NCBI GenBank assembly: GCA_963716925.1
Contig: CAVQUX010000006.1
Location: 1-64,000, forward strand
Source: DAISKN01 sp963716925
GTDB lineage: Bacteria; Acidobacteriota; Vicinamibacteria; Marinacidobacterales; SMYC01
Length of the DNA stretch: 64,000 bases
Direction of reading: 5' to 3'
A model generated the notes under the pieces. It was not told the DNA's origin and ran no database searches. It saw nothing but the letters and a program-made list of their open reading frames with translations. Of the stretch, positions 18,936 through 28,100 are shown piece by piece. The position numbers and the translations under genes were made by a program. Positions within the stretch are counted from its first letter, which is position 1. Every line of letters begins with the position of its first letter.

Positions 18936-20292
18936 ATGTCCATAACCATGTCCGAATCTGTTGCAGCTTCGCTCGACCCCTCTGCATTCTTCGAGGATCT
19001 TCGGTCCCGAAAGACCGCGGTCGCGGTCATCGGGCTCGGCTACGTGGGGCTCCCGCTCGCGGTCGCTCTCGCGAAGAAGTTCCGGGTCGTGGGGTTCGAT
19101 ATCTCCCGCGAGCGCGTCGAGGACCTGAAGCGGCACCGCGATCCATCCTGCGAGCTCGAGCCGGAGGAGCTGAAGGCGGTAGACGTCGACTACACCAGCG
19201 ATCCGGCGGAGCTCCGAAAGGCCCGCCTCATCATCGTCGCCGTTCCGACCCCCATCGACGAGAACAAGAACCCGGATCTGACCCCTCTCGAGCTCGCGTC
19301 GGAATCGATCGGAAAGAACCTCTCGCCGGGAACGGTCGATCTGTTTCGAGTCCACGGTCTATCCCGGGGTGACCGAGGAGGTCTGCGGCCCGGCCATCGA
19401 GAAGCACTCCGGGCTTCGGTGCGGGAAGGATTTCTTCCTCGCCTACTCTCCGGAGCGCATCAACCCCGGAGACCGCGAGCGCACCATCGACAAGATCATG
19501 AAGATCGTCTCCGGCCAGACGCCCGAGGTGCTGGAAGCGGTCGCCCAGGTCTACGGCGCCGTCGTTCCCGCCGGGATCCACCGCGCGAGCAGCATCCGGG
19601 TCGCCGAGGCGGCCAAAGTCATCGAGAACGCCCAGCGGGACATCAACATCGCCTTCGTGAACGAGCTCGCCATCATCTTCGACAAGATGGACATCGACAC
19701 CCGCGAGGTCCTTCAGGCGGCGCGCACCAAGTGGAACTTCCTCGATTTCCGCCCGGGGCTCGTCGGCGGCCACTGCATCGGCGTCGACCCCTATTACCTC
19801 ACGTTCAAGGCGCAGTCCCTTGGGCACGTGCCTCAGACGATTCTCTCCGGACGGAGAATCAACGACGGGATGGGACGCTGGATCGGGCGGAAGCTGGTGA
19901 AGACGCTCATCGAGTGCGACAAGCACGTGAAGGGGGCTCGGGTCCTCGTCTGCGGTCTCACCTTCAAGGAGAACGTGACCGACACCCGGAACTCGAAGGT
20001 GAGAGACATCATCGACGAGCTTCGCGACTATCACGTGAACGTCTTCGCCTGGGATCCGAACGTGTCGCCCGAGGAAGCGAGAAAACACTTCGACGTCCCG
20101 CTCGTCGCCCGGGAAGAGCTCCGGGACTTCGACGGGGTCATTTTCGCGGTGGCGCACCGGGAGTTTCGCGATCTCTCCCCGGAAGTCCTCGCCTCGATGG
20201 TGAGGAAGACGCCGGCGCCCTTCTTCGATTTGAAGTGGCTCTTCGAGAGCGAGCCGCTCGAGGCGCGCGGGTTCCGCTACTGGCGGCTCTAG
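18936..20292 (+). CDS. Nucleotide-sugar dehydrogenase (UDP-glucose/UDP-HexNAc 6-dehydrogenase, TviB/WbpA-like), one frame break
   Basis: NAD-dependent oxidation of a UDP-sugar to the uronic acid for polysaccharide synthesis. The N-terminal Rossmann motif is VIGLGYVGLPLAVALAKKF. The catalytic Cys is in GLVGGHCIGVDPYYL, and the C-terminal domain has VCGLTFKENVTDTRNSK. A one-base slip near 19345 breaks the frame between NLSPGTV and FESTVYPGVTEE (my reading of the intended sequence). Repaired length is about 452 residues. The RINPGD and GGHCIGVDPYY wording favours the TviB/WbpA branch that makes HexNAc uronates. ATG 18948 is an alternative start. Its stop overlaps the convergent prsK stop within CTAG. 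Confidence 0.88.
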
Positions 20293-22391
20293 CTCGATCG
20301 GGCAGGCAGTAGAACTCGGAACCTCGTTCCCTGACCGGGAGCGCTCTCGACTTCGATCTTCCCCCCGTGGGCCTCCACGATGGTCTTGGTCTGGTAGAGC
20401 CCGATGCCGAGGCCGTTCTTCTTCGTCGTCTGGAACGGCTTGAAGAGCGAGTTGGCGATGAACTCCGGAGTCATGCCGGAGCCGTTGTCGGCGACGGCGA
20501 GGAGCACCCAACCGTTCTCTCTCGACGTGCTCACGGTGATCCGTCCGGAATCACCCGTCGCGTCGTGGGCGTTCAGGACCAGGTTCGTGAGGACGTTCTG
20601 GATTTCCTCGGGATCGGCCTCGATCTTCGGGATGTCGCGGCAGTCGAAGACCAGGCTCGCTCTCATCGTTCCGTTCAGCCCGGAAAGGGACTCCTGGACC
20701 AGCGCGTTCAGGTCGCAGGTCACCCGGTTGAGTGAACGTCCTTTCGAGAGGGAGGAGAGCCTGGCGGTCATGGTCTCGATCTTGGAGACGCTCTTCTCCA
20801 TCGTCTTCAGCAGGTCCTCGCGAAAGGCGGGCTTGTCGAAATGGACGGGGATGTTCTGCATCGCCAGCGAGAATCGGGAGGCGAGGTTCTTGAGGTCGTG
20901 GACGAAGAACGTCGAAAGCGTCTGGAACGTCTCCATCTCCTTTGCCCGCTCGAGCTCCTTCGTGAGCTGTCGATTGAGAAGCGTGGCCGCGGCCTGATCC
21001 GCGAGGGTTTTCAGAAGGGCGAAGTCTTCGAAGGTGTAGGGCCGCCCGGTGACCCGCTGGTTGATCGTGAGATATCCGATGGGCTTGTCCTCGTTTCCGA
21101 GGAGCGCAACGCTGTGGGAAGCTTGAACGACCCTCGCCAGATCCCGCGCCGCATCCGGGAGTCCCGGCGCCAGCAGGTCCAAGGGCTCGCCCAGCTCGGT
21201 CTCCATCACCTCGAGCCAGGCCCTACCCTCGCCATAATCCTTCAAGATCGCCGCCGCTTCCGCCGCGGAGAGCGCGGACGAGCCGGCGACGACGAGCTTC
21301 CGCTCGCCCTCCTTCACCAGCCAAAGGGTCGCGGAGGAGCAGCCGAAGGTCTCCGAGGCGATGTTGCAGATCGCCGTCGAGAGCGGGCCGATGGCGACGA
21401 TCCGGTTGGTTCGTTTCGTGAACTCGTCCCAGATCCGGCGGTAGTCGTGCGTCGGGCGCTTCAGATGCCGGTTGACGAACTCCTTGACCCTTTGCTGGAG
21501 CTCGGTTGAAAGCAGCATCAGCGCCAGTCCGACGATGGCGACGAGCACCACGAAGGCGATTACCGGCGCGCTCTGGCGGCCGACGACGACGTCGATGAGC
21601 TCCACGAGGCCGGCGACGACCAGGAGGTAGACCCCCACCACCAGGAGCGTGAGCGAGTTGTAGAGAAACGCCTGGGAGGGATAGACGTCGAAGCTTCCCA
21701 GACGGCGCCAGACGAGCGAAGCGGCGACGAACGCGCAGGTCATGAGAAGAACGACCGAGCCGAAGGGAAGGAGCGACGTCTGGAACGCCGAATAGAGCAG
21801 TACCTGGCTGTAAGCGAAGAGCTCCACCCCGAACAGAATCCCGACCCCGAGGATGGTGAGCTTGATCTGCCAGAGGACCGTTCCCACGGCGGATCGAAGG
21901 GTGTTCTCGAGGTTCACCAGGATCGCGACGGCAGCCAGGAGAAGCGCGGCGTGCAGCCACTGTCCTCCGATTCCCACCGGGATGAGCCAGCTCGGCGTCG
22001 CGTAGGAGGTTCTCGTCACGAGCGAGTCCCATCCAAGGACGACGATTCCGACGGGGACGAAAAACGCAGCCGCGAGAGGCCATCGCCAGAGCCGGAGGAA
22101 ACGCCGGGGGTCCGCGCGCGCGAAGGTCACGGCGAAGAGGAGCCAGAGTCCGGGGATCGCCGCCTCGGACGCGAACCGATAACGGTGCCATCGCATCACC
22201 TGGGGCTCGAATCCCGCTTCGAGCGCCCGGGCTCCCAGAAGCTCGCGAACCGCGAGGGCCACCATGCCGAGGGCGAAAGCGCTATAAGCGAGGTGGCGGC
22301 GCTCTCTCCAGAAGACGAAGACCGCGAGGAGCAGGGAGGCCGCGGCCGCCGCGTAGGCCGGGAGGATTTCCCAGTTCCCCATCGCTGCCAT
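20289..22391 (-). CDS. prsK: PEP-CTERM system sensor histidine kinase PrsK
   Basis: About 700 residues. The N-terminal third has some eight to ten hydrophobic segments (residues 10-300), followed by a GAF-like domain, then the kinase core. The phosphorylated-His region is FVHDLKNLASRFSLAMQN, the N box NLVLNAHDATGD, and the G boxes VADNGSGM and GLGIGLYQTKTIVEAHGG. This architecture, with an unusual HDLKN H-box, is that of PrsK, the kinase paired with PrsR in exosortase-A genomes. It lies seven bases downstream of prsR on the same strand. Start could be 22394 (GTG), 22391 or 22382. Confidence 0.9.
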   Translation of the reverse strand: MAAMGNWEILPAYAAAAASLLLAVFVFWRERRHLAYSAFALGMVALAVRELLGARALEAGFEPQVMRWHRYRFASEAAIPGLWLLFAVTFARADPRRFLRLWRWPLAAAFFVPVGIVVLGWDSLVTRTSYATPSWLIPVGIGGQWLHAALLLAAVAILVNLENTLRSAVGTVLWQIKLTILGVGILFGVELFAYSQVLLYSAFQTSLLPFGSVVLLMTCAFVAASLVWRRLGSFDVYPSQAFLYNSLTLLVVGVYLLVVAGLVELIDVVVGRQSAPVIAFVVLVAIVGLALMLLSTELQQRVKEFVNRHLKRPTHDYRRIWDEFTKRTNRIVAIGPLSTAICNIASETFGCSSATLWLVKEGERKLVVAGSSALSAAEAAAILKDYGEGRAWLEVMETELGEPLDLLAPGLPDAARDLARVVQASHSVALLGNEDKPIGYLTINQRVTGRPYTFEDFALLKTLADQAAATLLNRQLTKELERAKEMETFQTLSTFFVHDLKNLASRFSLAMQNIPVHFDKPAFREDLLKTMEKSVSKIETMTARLSSLSKGRSLNRVTCDLNALVQESLSGLNGTMRASLVFDCRDIPKIEADPEEIQNVLTNLVLNAHDATGDSGRITVSTSRENGWVLLAVADNGSGMTPEFIANSLFKPFQTTKKNGLGIGLYQTKTIVEAHGGKIEVESAPGQGTRFRVLLPARSS

Positions 22392-22398
22392 CACTGGT

Positions 22399-23772
22399 TC
22401 AGGCCGTGGCCCGGTCCGGCTTCCGAATCCCGAGCTTCTCCATGAGCTCGTAGAGAGTCGGCCGGCTGACCTGGAGATCGGCCGCGGTCCGGGTCATGTT
22501 TCCATTGTGCTTGCGAAGCGTTTTCTTGATGAGATCGCGCTCGAGCTCCTCGCGGGCTTCCTTCAAGGTCACGCTCCGATAGCGCTCCTGCGAGCCCGAG
22601 CCGAGCTCGAGGTCCGCGGACGTGAGCTTCTTGCCTTCCGCCATGATGATCGCGCGCTTCACCCGGTTCTCGAGCTCCCGGACGTTTCCCGGCCAGTCGT
22701 ACGACTGGAGGGCTTCCAGAGCTTCGGCGGTGAATGCGGCGATGCTTTTCTTGTTCTCCGCCGCGAACCGCTCCAGGAAGATTTTCGCGAGGACCGTGAC
22801 GTCCTCTCCCCGCTCGCGGAGCGGCGGAAGGGCGAGCCGCACCACCGCGAGCCGGTAGTAGAGGTCTTCGCGAAACTTCTCCTCCTTCATCTGGCGATCC
22901 AGATCGGCGTTGGTGGCGGCGATGACCCGCACGTCGACCACGATCTCCTGGCGGCCCCCCACGCGCTCCAGCTTGTGCTCCTGGAGGAATCTCAGGAGCT
23001 TGACCTGCAGGGAGACAGGAAGCTCCCCCACCTCGTCGAGGAAGAGGGTCCCGCGGTGGGCGGACTCGATGCGGCCGGCGCGTCGAATATGGGCGCCGGT
23101 GAAAGCCCCTTTCTCGTGTCCGAAGAGCTCGCTTTCGAGGAGGTTCTCCGGGATGGCGCCGCAATTGATCGCCACGAAGGGGCCCGAGGCGCGCTCGCTC
23201 AGGCGATGGATCGCCCTCGCCACGAGCTCCTTGCCGGTGCCGCTCTCACCCGAGACGAGGACTTGAGCGTCGGATCCCGCGACCCTCCGGACGGCGCGGA
23301 AGACGTCCTGGATTGCGGGACAGAATCCGACGATTCCCTCGAACGTATCCCCGCCCGCGCTCTTCTGGAGCTCCCGGTTCTCGCGCTCCAGATCGTGGAC
23401 GTGGCGAGCCCGCCGGAGCACGACGTTCAGCTCGTCGAGCTGGATCGGCTTGTTGAAGAAATCGTAGGCGCCGACGGAGATGGCGCGGAGCGCGTGCTCT
23501 CGCTGCTCCTGGCCGGTGATCACGATGACCTTGGTCTCTTTCTGAAACCTCAGGATCTCGTCGAGGAGTCGAAATCCCTCCTCGACGCCATTGGGGTCGG
23601 AGGTGAGCCCCAGGTCCAGAGTCACCAGAGACATGCAGTGCGTCTCGAAGAGCTCCATCGCCGAGGAGAAGTCCTCGGCTTCGAAAACCTCGTACTCCTC
23701 CGCCAGGGCCCATTTCATCTGGGTGCGGATGTCCTCGACATCGTCCACAATCAAGAGCTTGGTCTTGTCCAT
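22399..23772 (-). CDS. prsR: PEP-CTERM system sigma-54 response regulator PrsR
   Basis: 457 residues in three domains. An N-terminal receiver contains LLIVDDVEDIRTQMKW, with the phosphoacceptor Asp in LVTLDLGL. A central AAA+ sigma-54 activator domain has Walker A GESGTGKE, the GAFTGA loop that contacts sigma-54, and VGELP. A Fis-type helix-turn-helix (GNMTRTAADLQVSRPTLYEL) ends the protein. It should activate sigma-54 promoters of exopolysaccharide and PEP-CTERM genes when phosphorylated by PrsK. A possible -10 for prsR (TATACT on the minus strand, 23808-23803) lies 31 bases upstream without a good -35. Confidence 0.92.
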   Translation of the reverse strand: MDKTKLLIVDDVEDIRTQMKWALAEEYEVFEAEDFSSAMELFETHCMSLVTLDLGLTSDPNGVEEGFRLLDEILRFQKETKVIVITGQEQREHALRAISVGAYDFFNKPIQLDELNVVLRRARHVHDLERENRELQKSAGGDTFEGIVGFCPAIQDVFRAVRRVAGSDAQVLVSGESGTGKELVARAIHRLSERASGPFVAINCGAIPENLLESELFGHEKGAFTGAHIRRAGRIESAHRGTLFLDEVGELPVSLQVKLLRFLQEHKLERVGGRQEIVVDVRVIAATNADLDRQMKEEKFREDLYYRLAVVRLALPPLRERGEDVTVLAKIFLERFAAENKKSIAAFTAEALEALQSYDWPGNVRELENRVKRAIIMAEGKKLTSADLELGSGSQERYRSVTLKEAREELERDLIKKTLRKHNGNMTRTAADLQVSRPTLYELMEKLGIRKPDRATA

Positions 23773-24002
23773 GAATTCCTCAACGGCTGACTCAACGCGC
23801 CAAGTATAAGATTTGATTGCCCTTACACACGTAGCGCCTGAGGGGGTCGGGGAACCACTGCGCTCTAACCGGGCTCAACTCCGGATGCCGGGTTGGGTTG
23901 GGGTGCCTAGTGTCAGACTCTTTTACAGTGACTCGGTTGCCATTGTCAAGTCAGTCGTTTGCAGGGGTACCGGGAGAGCCTTTTGGGTAAGATGGCGTCG
24001 AA

Positions 24003-25571
24003 ATGTCTTACGCCCGGCGCGTGGTCCTCGCCGCCCTGGTGCTCGGAGTTGTCCTTCTGCTCGCCCGCGGGCTGTCCCTGACGGGTTACACCCCCGTAAC
24101 CTCGGATTCCTACGTCTTCGGGGCATTCCACGTCCATTCGACCCTTTCCGACGGTCTCGCGTCCATCGAGGACATCGCGCGGGAAGCGAAAGCGGCGAGG
24201 GTCGGTTTCGTGATGTTAAGCGACCACGGGGCGCCCCACGCCGAAGCTACGGTGATGAAGCGAACCATCGACGGCGTTCGCATCATCGGAGGCTCGGAGG
24301 TCGGTATCCCCGAGGGCCATCTCATCGTCTCGGACGTCGACGCACTTCCGCTCTACACCCTTCCGCCGTTTCCCCCCGACGCGGTGAGCGACGTCGCCGC
24401 CTGGGGCGGCATGAGCATCGTCACCTACCCCGAAGACCCGGTGCACCAGTGGAGCTACTGGCAGCCGGACCTCGCTCCCGACGGAATCGAGATCGTGAAC
24501 GTGACGTCGTACTTCCGCAGGAGCTCTCTCCGGCAGAAACTCGCCTGGGCGCTCTTCTCGGTCTTCAACCGCAACTACTACATCAGCGGCTTCGAGGCGC
24601 CGACGGAAGCGCTCGCGAGGTGGGACGAGCTTCTGAAGCACGGCCGCGTCCTTGGGTTCTACGCCGTGAACGCGCACGGAGGATTCCCGCTGACCGAGGA
24701 GAGGACGATCGGGATTCCCTCCTATCGAACGGCGATGGGATACGTGGGGCTCGCGGTCGACCCCCGTTACCGCGAGGCCCCCGAGGAGGCGATCCGGCGC
24801 GGCGAGTTCTTCTCTCTGGTGAGGGCGGCGGGAGAACCCGAGCGGTTCGAGTTCCTCGAGATCGATGGAGCCCTCCTCGTGCGCCTCGACACGAAGACGG
24901 CGGGCGCCCGCATGGACCTCAAGCGGAACGGCGAAGTCGTGAGCTCGACGAAGGAGAACGAGCTTCGTGTGGCGTCGCCCGAGCCGGGGGTGTACCGGGT
25001 CGAGGTCTACCTCGAAGACCATCCTCTTCTCGCCGGGGACGTCCCGTGGATTCTGTCGAATCCCCTCTTCATCGGCCCTCCGGGAGCTCCGGTCGAGAAA
25101 CAATCGCTCGCCTGCAGCCGCGTCGATGCCGTGGCGCTCGCGGAGCTCGGGCTCGAGATGGACGACGAGTCGCAGGCGGAGATCGAGCGCGACGACACGG
25201 GAACGCTGAGGCTCTCTTATCTCCTCTCGCCGAAGACCCCTGAGAAAGTCGACCGGTGGGTGGCTCTCGCTCTCCGAAAGCCGATGGATCTCTCCTCCTA
25301 CCGCGGGATCGAGATTCGGGGGAGCGCCCCCGAGCCCATGCGCTACTGGGTGGAGGTCCGGAGCGGCGACGACGGACACTACGCGTCCGTCCTGCTTCCG
25401 ACCCCGGGCGCCGTGGCCATTCCCTGGGAGCGCTTCTACCCGACGCTCGGACCCAGGCGGGCGATTCCTCTCGCCACCATCGACGCGCTCTTCGTCACCG
25501 TGAACACCTCGAGCTCGCGCACGGGGTTCTCGGCGGAAATGACGCTGGAGTCGCTCGGGTTCTGCCGCTAG
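24003..25571 (+). CDS. Membrane-anchored PHP-domain protein with C-terminal beta domain
   Basis: 522 residues. Residues 8-25 form one membrane segment or uncleaved signal. The PHP metal-binding motifs follow: FHVHSTLSDG, then VMLSDHG and later GEFFSL-containing regions. PHP proteins are metal-dependent phosphoesterases. Residues after about 290 form beta-rich domains, the last resembling a CIA30/carbohydrate-binding-like fold (GIEIRGSAPEPMRYWVEV). No ribosome binding site is obvious. The 230-base gap to prsR has no gene. Placement next to prsR hints at a role in surface polysaccharide, but the substrate is unknown. Confidence 0.75.
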   Translation: MSYARRVVLAALVLGVVLLLARGLSLTGYTPVTSDSYVFGAFHVHSTLSDGLASIEDIAREAKAARVGFVMLSDHGAPHAEATVMKRTIDGVRIIGGSEVGIPEGHLIVSDVDALPLYTLPPFPPDAVSDVAAWGGMSIVTYPEDPVHQWSYWQPDLAPDGIEIVNVTSYFRRSSLRQKLAWALFSVFNRNYYISGFEAPTEALARWDELLKHGRVLGFYAVNAHGGFPLTEERTIGIPSYRTAMGYVGLAVDPRYREAPEEAIRRGEFFSLVRAAGEPERFEFLEIDGALLVRLDTKTAGARMDLKRNGEVVSSTKENELRVASPEPGVYRVEVYLEDHPLLAGDVPWILSNPLFIGPPGAPVEKQSLACSRVDAVALAELGLEMDDESQAEIERDDTGTLRLSYLLSPKTPEKVDRWVALALRKPMDLSSYRGIEIRGSAPEPMRYWVEVRSGDDGHYASVLLPTPGAVAIPWERFYPTLGPRRAIPLATIDALFVTVNTSSSRTGFSAEMTLESLGFCR

Positions 25572-25613
25572 CGAATGGCGCTCGCGAGCATGCGAGTCAG
25601 GTTGCTCGACGTG

Positions 25614-25853
25614 TTACGCAACGTTCTGCATGCGATTGGCGAAATCACGGCCAGAGGTCGCCGGTGGCAACGGCTTTCCATCCTTCCGATACAGCTCAAT
25701 GGCTTCTTCGACAATCAGACAAAGCTCCTCGAATACTTTTTTCTCGTCATCGCCGTGACAACCGCCGAGAATCAGGCCAGGCGCGCTCCCGACATAGCAG
25801 TGATCTTCTGCAGACCATTCGACGATCTTTGCGTATCTGGCGCTGTCTTTCAT
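25614..25853 (-). CDS. hicB: HicB-family antitoxin-like protein
   Basis: 79 residues with the degenerate RNase-H-like HicB fold. The order is KIVEWSAEDHCYVGSAPGL, GCHGDDEKKVFEEL and an amphipathic helix VEEAIELYRKDGKPLP. There is no evident C-terminal DNA-binding domain, so autoregulation would need another factor. It overlaps hicA by four bases (ATGA), in the usual toxin-first order. It neutralises HicA by blocking its active site. Confidence 0.82.
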   Translation of the reverse strand: MKDSARYAKIVEWSAEDHCYVGSAPGLILGGCHGDDEKKVFEELCLIVEEAIELYRKDGKPLPPATSGRDFANRMQNVA

Positions 25854-26050
25854 TTCTTCGACTCCTCCAGGGCCAACCGTACCGCTCGGACCTGGTACTG
25901 TTTCGCGTCATCTCCAAGTTTACCGGAAATGGTCACAGGTTTCTGGGCATTCGGATGGACGAAGTTTCGATGGCTTCCTTTGCCGCCGCGATTCACGAAC
26001 CCAGCGCTTTCCAATTCGGCTATCAAGTCCCTTACCTTGGACGGCATCAA
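25850..26050 (-). CDS. hicA: HicA-family mRNA interferase toxin
   Basis: 66 residues with a dsRBD-like fold. It opens MMPSKVRDLIAELESAGF and has the catalytic His in GGKGSHRNFVHP, followed by basic residues. HicA cleaves mRNA independently of ribosomes when free of HicB. The second Met (26047) fits the family start equally well. The gene begins three bases after the HIT gene stop, so it may be read from the same transcript, which is unusual for a toxin-antitoxin module. Confidence 0.85.
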   Translation of the reverse strand: MMPSKVRDLIAELESAGFVNRGGKGSHRNFVHPNAQKPVTISGKLGDDAKQYQVRAVRLALEESKK

Positions 26051-26053
26051 CTT

Positions 26054-26485
26054 CTACTTCGAACCCTCATCCAATGCCTTTCGTATCGCGCCTGCGAGCT
26101 CTTTTCCCGCCTCGGACTCCAGGCTCGAAGGGTACCAGCCGATCCCGAGCCCTTCCTTCGCGTGCTTGGGGATGATGTGGAAGTGCACGTGGAACACCGC
26201 CTGATGGGCGGCGCTCCCGTTGTTCTGGAGGACGTTGTACGCGCTCGCGCCCGTCGCCTTCAGGACGGCGCGGCACAGTCGAGGGAGCACGCGGCCGAGC
26301 GCCGCGGCCGACTCGTCGCTGAGCTCGTGGAGGTAGGCCTTGGACTCCTTGGGCACCACGAGGGTGTGCCCCTTCGCGATCGGATTGATGTCGAGAAACG
26401 CGAACACGTGCTCGTCCTCGTAGACCTTGTGGCTCGGGATCTCCCCGCGGAGGATCCGGTCGAATATCGTCCCTTGGTCACCCAT
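26054..26485 (-). CDS. HIT (histidine triad) family nucleotide hydrolase
   Basis: 143 residues. The triad HVHFHIIP sits at about residues 98-105, and the N-terminal IFDRILRGEIPSHKVYEDE block is typical of the HINT branch, which hydrolyses AMP-N and AMP-lysine bonds. Full length. Head-to-head with the oxidoreductase at 26511, leaving 25 bases, so promoters must overlap coding sequence. It reads directly into hicA. Confidence 0.9.
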   Translation of the reverse strand: MGDQGTIFDRILRGEIPSHKVYEDEHVFAFLDINPIAKGHTLVVPKESKAYLHELSDESAAALGRVLPRLCRAVLKATGASAYNVLQNNGSAAHQAVFHVHFHIIPKHAKEGLGIGWYPSSLESEAGKELAGAIRKALDEGSK

Positions 26486-26510
26486 TGCCGAAATCTAGCA
26501 TAATGCGCCC

Positions 26511-27533
26511 ATGCGTCGATACGAGTTCGCGTCGTTCGGTCTGGATCAGTTGAAGATCGTGGAGCGGGAGGACCCCGCCCCGGGGCCGGGGGAAGTCGTC
26601 CTCGAGGTCGGGGCCTTCAGCCTCAACTACCGCGATCTCCTGGTGGTGAAGGGCTCCTACAACCCCAACATCGCGCTCCCGGCGACGCCGGCGAGCGACG
26701 CCGGCGGCACCATCGCGGCGGTGGGCGAAGGAGTGAGCCGCGTCCGGCCCGGGGATCGGGTCATGTCCCACTTCATCTCCGATTGGATCGACGGACCGTT
26801 CGAGAAGCGCTACGTCGCCTCGACCCTGGGGGTCCCCGGACCGGGGGTCGCGGCGGAGAAGGTCCTCCTGCCGGAGCGGGCGGTCCTGAAGGCGCCGAAG
26901 AACCTCGATGCCGCGGGCGCCTCGACCCTTCCGATCGCCGCCCTCACGGCGTGGAACGCTCTCGTGACCGAGGGCCGGCTCGAGCCGGGCCAGTGGGTGC
27001 TCACGCTCGGAACCGGCGGGGTGTCGGTCTTCGTCATCCAGATCGCGAAGGCGCTCGGGGCGCGGGTCATCGTGACCTCCTCGAGCGACGAGAAGCTCGA
27101 GCGGGCCCGCGCTCTCGGCGCCGACGTCCTCGTCAACTACAAGAAGAGCCCGCGCTGGGACAAGGACGTCCTCGACGCCACCAAGGGGCAGGGTGCGGAC
27201 ATCGTGGTCGAGACGGCGGGCATCGCGACGATGAGCGCCTCCCTCAAGGCGGCGCGCGCCGGTGGCCTGGTCGCGGTCCTCGGCGGAGTCACGGGCCTCT
27301 CGGGCGAGGTGAATATCGCGCCGCTCACCATGAAGCGGCTTCGCGTCCTCGGAATCCTCGTCGACTCCAGAGCCAATTTCGAGAAGCTCGTGGCCTTTCT
27401 TGAAGGGCTCGACGAGCACCCGATCCAGCCGGTGATCGATCGCAAGTTCCCTTTCGAGGAGCTCCCGGAGGCTCTGCGCCACATGGAGGCGGGGGCGCAT
27501 TTCGGGAAGATCGTGGTGGAAGGACCGCGCTGA
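26511..27533 (+). CDS. MDR-family NAD(P)H-dependent alcohol dehydrogenase/quinone oxidoreductase
   Basis: 340 residues with the GroES-like N-terminal domain (GEVVLEVGAFSLNYRDLL, then ASDAGGTIAAVGEGVSRVRPGDRV) and a Rossmann domain carrying LTLGTGGVSVFVIQIAKALGA. The cysteines and histidines that bind catalytic zinc are not at the expected places, nor is the structural-zinc cysteine cluster. It therefore resembles zinc-free quinone oxidoreductases. The substrate is unknown. It is convergent with rfbC (stop to stop gap three bases). Confidence 0.85.
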   Translation: MRRYEFASFGLDQLKIVEREDPAPGPGEVVLEVGAFSLNYRDLLVVKGSYNPNIALPATPASDAGGTIAAVGEGVSRVRPGDRVMSHFISDWIDGPFEKRYVASTLGVPGPGVAAEKVLLPERAVLKAPKNLDAAGASTLPIAALTAWNALVTEGRLEPGQWVLTLGTGGVSVFVIQIAKALGARVIVTSSSDEKLERARALGADVLVNYKKSPRWDKDVLDATKGQGADIVVETAGIATMSASLKAARAGGLVAVLGGVTGLSGEVNIAPLTMKRLRVLGILVDSRANFEKLVAFLEGLDEHPIQPVIDRKFPFEELPEALRHMEAGAHFGKIVVEGPR

Positions 27534-27536
27534 CGC

Positions 27537-28100
27537 TCAGGACGCTAGAAGCTCTCTCCGGGTGACGAGAGCGCTTCGATCGACGTCTTTCAGGAGCGGG
27601 TGGCACCGATCGCGATCGGAGACGATGGGCTCCTGGACCCTCCAGTCGATGGCGAGGTCGGGGTCGTCCCAGCGAATCCCGCCCTCCTCTTCCGGCCGGT
27701 AGACGTCGGTCGTCTTGTACCAGACGCAGGCTTCCTCCGACAGCACGGAAAACCCGTGGGCGAACCCGGGCGGGATGTAGATCTGCCGATGGTCCTCCCC
27801 CGAAAGCCGCGCCTGCACCGAGCGCCCGAAGGTCTTCGAGTCCGGCCGGATGTCGACGGCGACGTCCTGGATCTCGCCTCGCACCACGGTGATGAGCTTT
27901 CCCTGCCGTCTCTGGTAGTGCAGCCCGCGGACGACGTTCCGGCGCGAGAGCGACAGATTGTCCTGGACGAAGACGGCGTCGAGCCCGGCTTCGCGATAGG
28001 CCGGCTCCTTGAACGTCTCGACCAGGAGTCCGCGCGCGTCCTGGTAGCGCACCGGCTCGAACAGGATCACCCCCTCGAGCTCGGTCGTTGCGGCCCTCAC
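27537..28100 (-). CDS. rfbC: dTDP-4-dehydrorhamnose 3,5-epimerase
   Basis: 187 residues of the RmlC cupin family, making dTDP-4-keto-L-rhamnose for surface glycans. Family features are GVILFEPVRYQDARG, VRGLHYQ (catalytic His region), GFAHGFSVLSE and TTDVYRPEEEGGIRWDDP. The GTG start at 28100 overlaps the rfbA stop by four bases (GTGA), which decides this start over longer options upstream. Co-transcribed with rfbA. The partners rfbB and rfbD are not in the window. Confidence 0.93.
   Translation of the reverse strand: MRAATTELEGVILFEPVRYQDARGLLVETFKEPAYREAGLDAVFVQDNLSLSRRNVVRGLHYQRRQGKLITVVRGEIQDVAVDIRPDSKTFGRSVQARLSGEDHRQIYIPPGFAHGFSVLSEEACVWYKTTDVYRPEEEGGIRWDDPDLAIDWRVQEPIVSDRDRCHPLLKDVDRSALVTRRELLAS

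Noticed and set aside
17526..19355. 609-codon minus-strand frame opposite the sugar transferase
   Set aside because: Antisense shadow; the plus strand shows clear enzyme motifs throughout.
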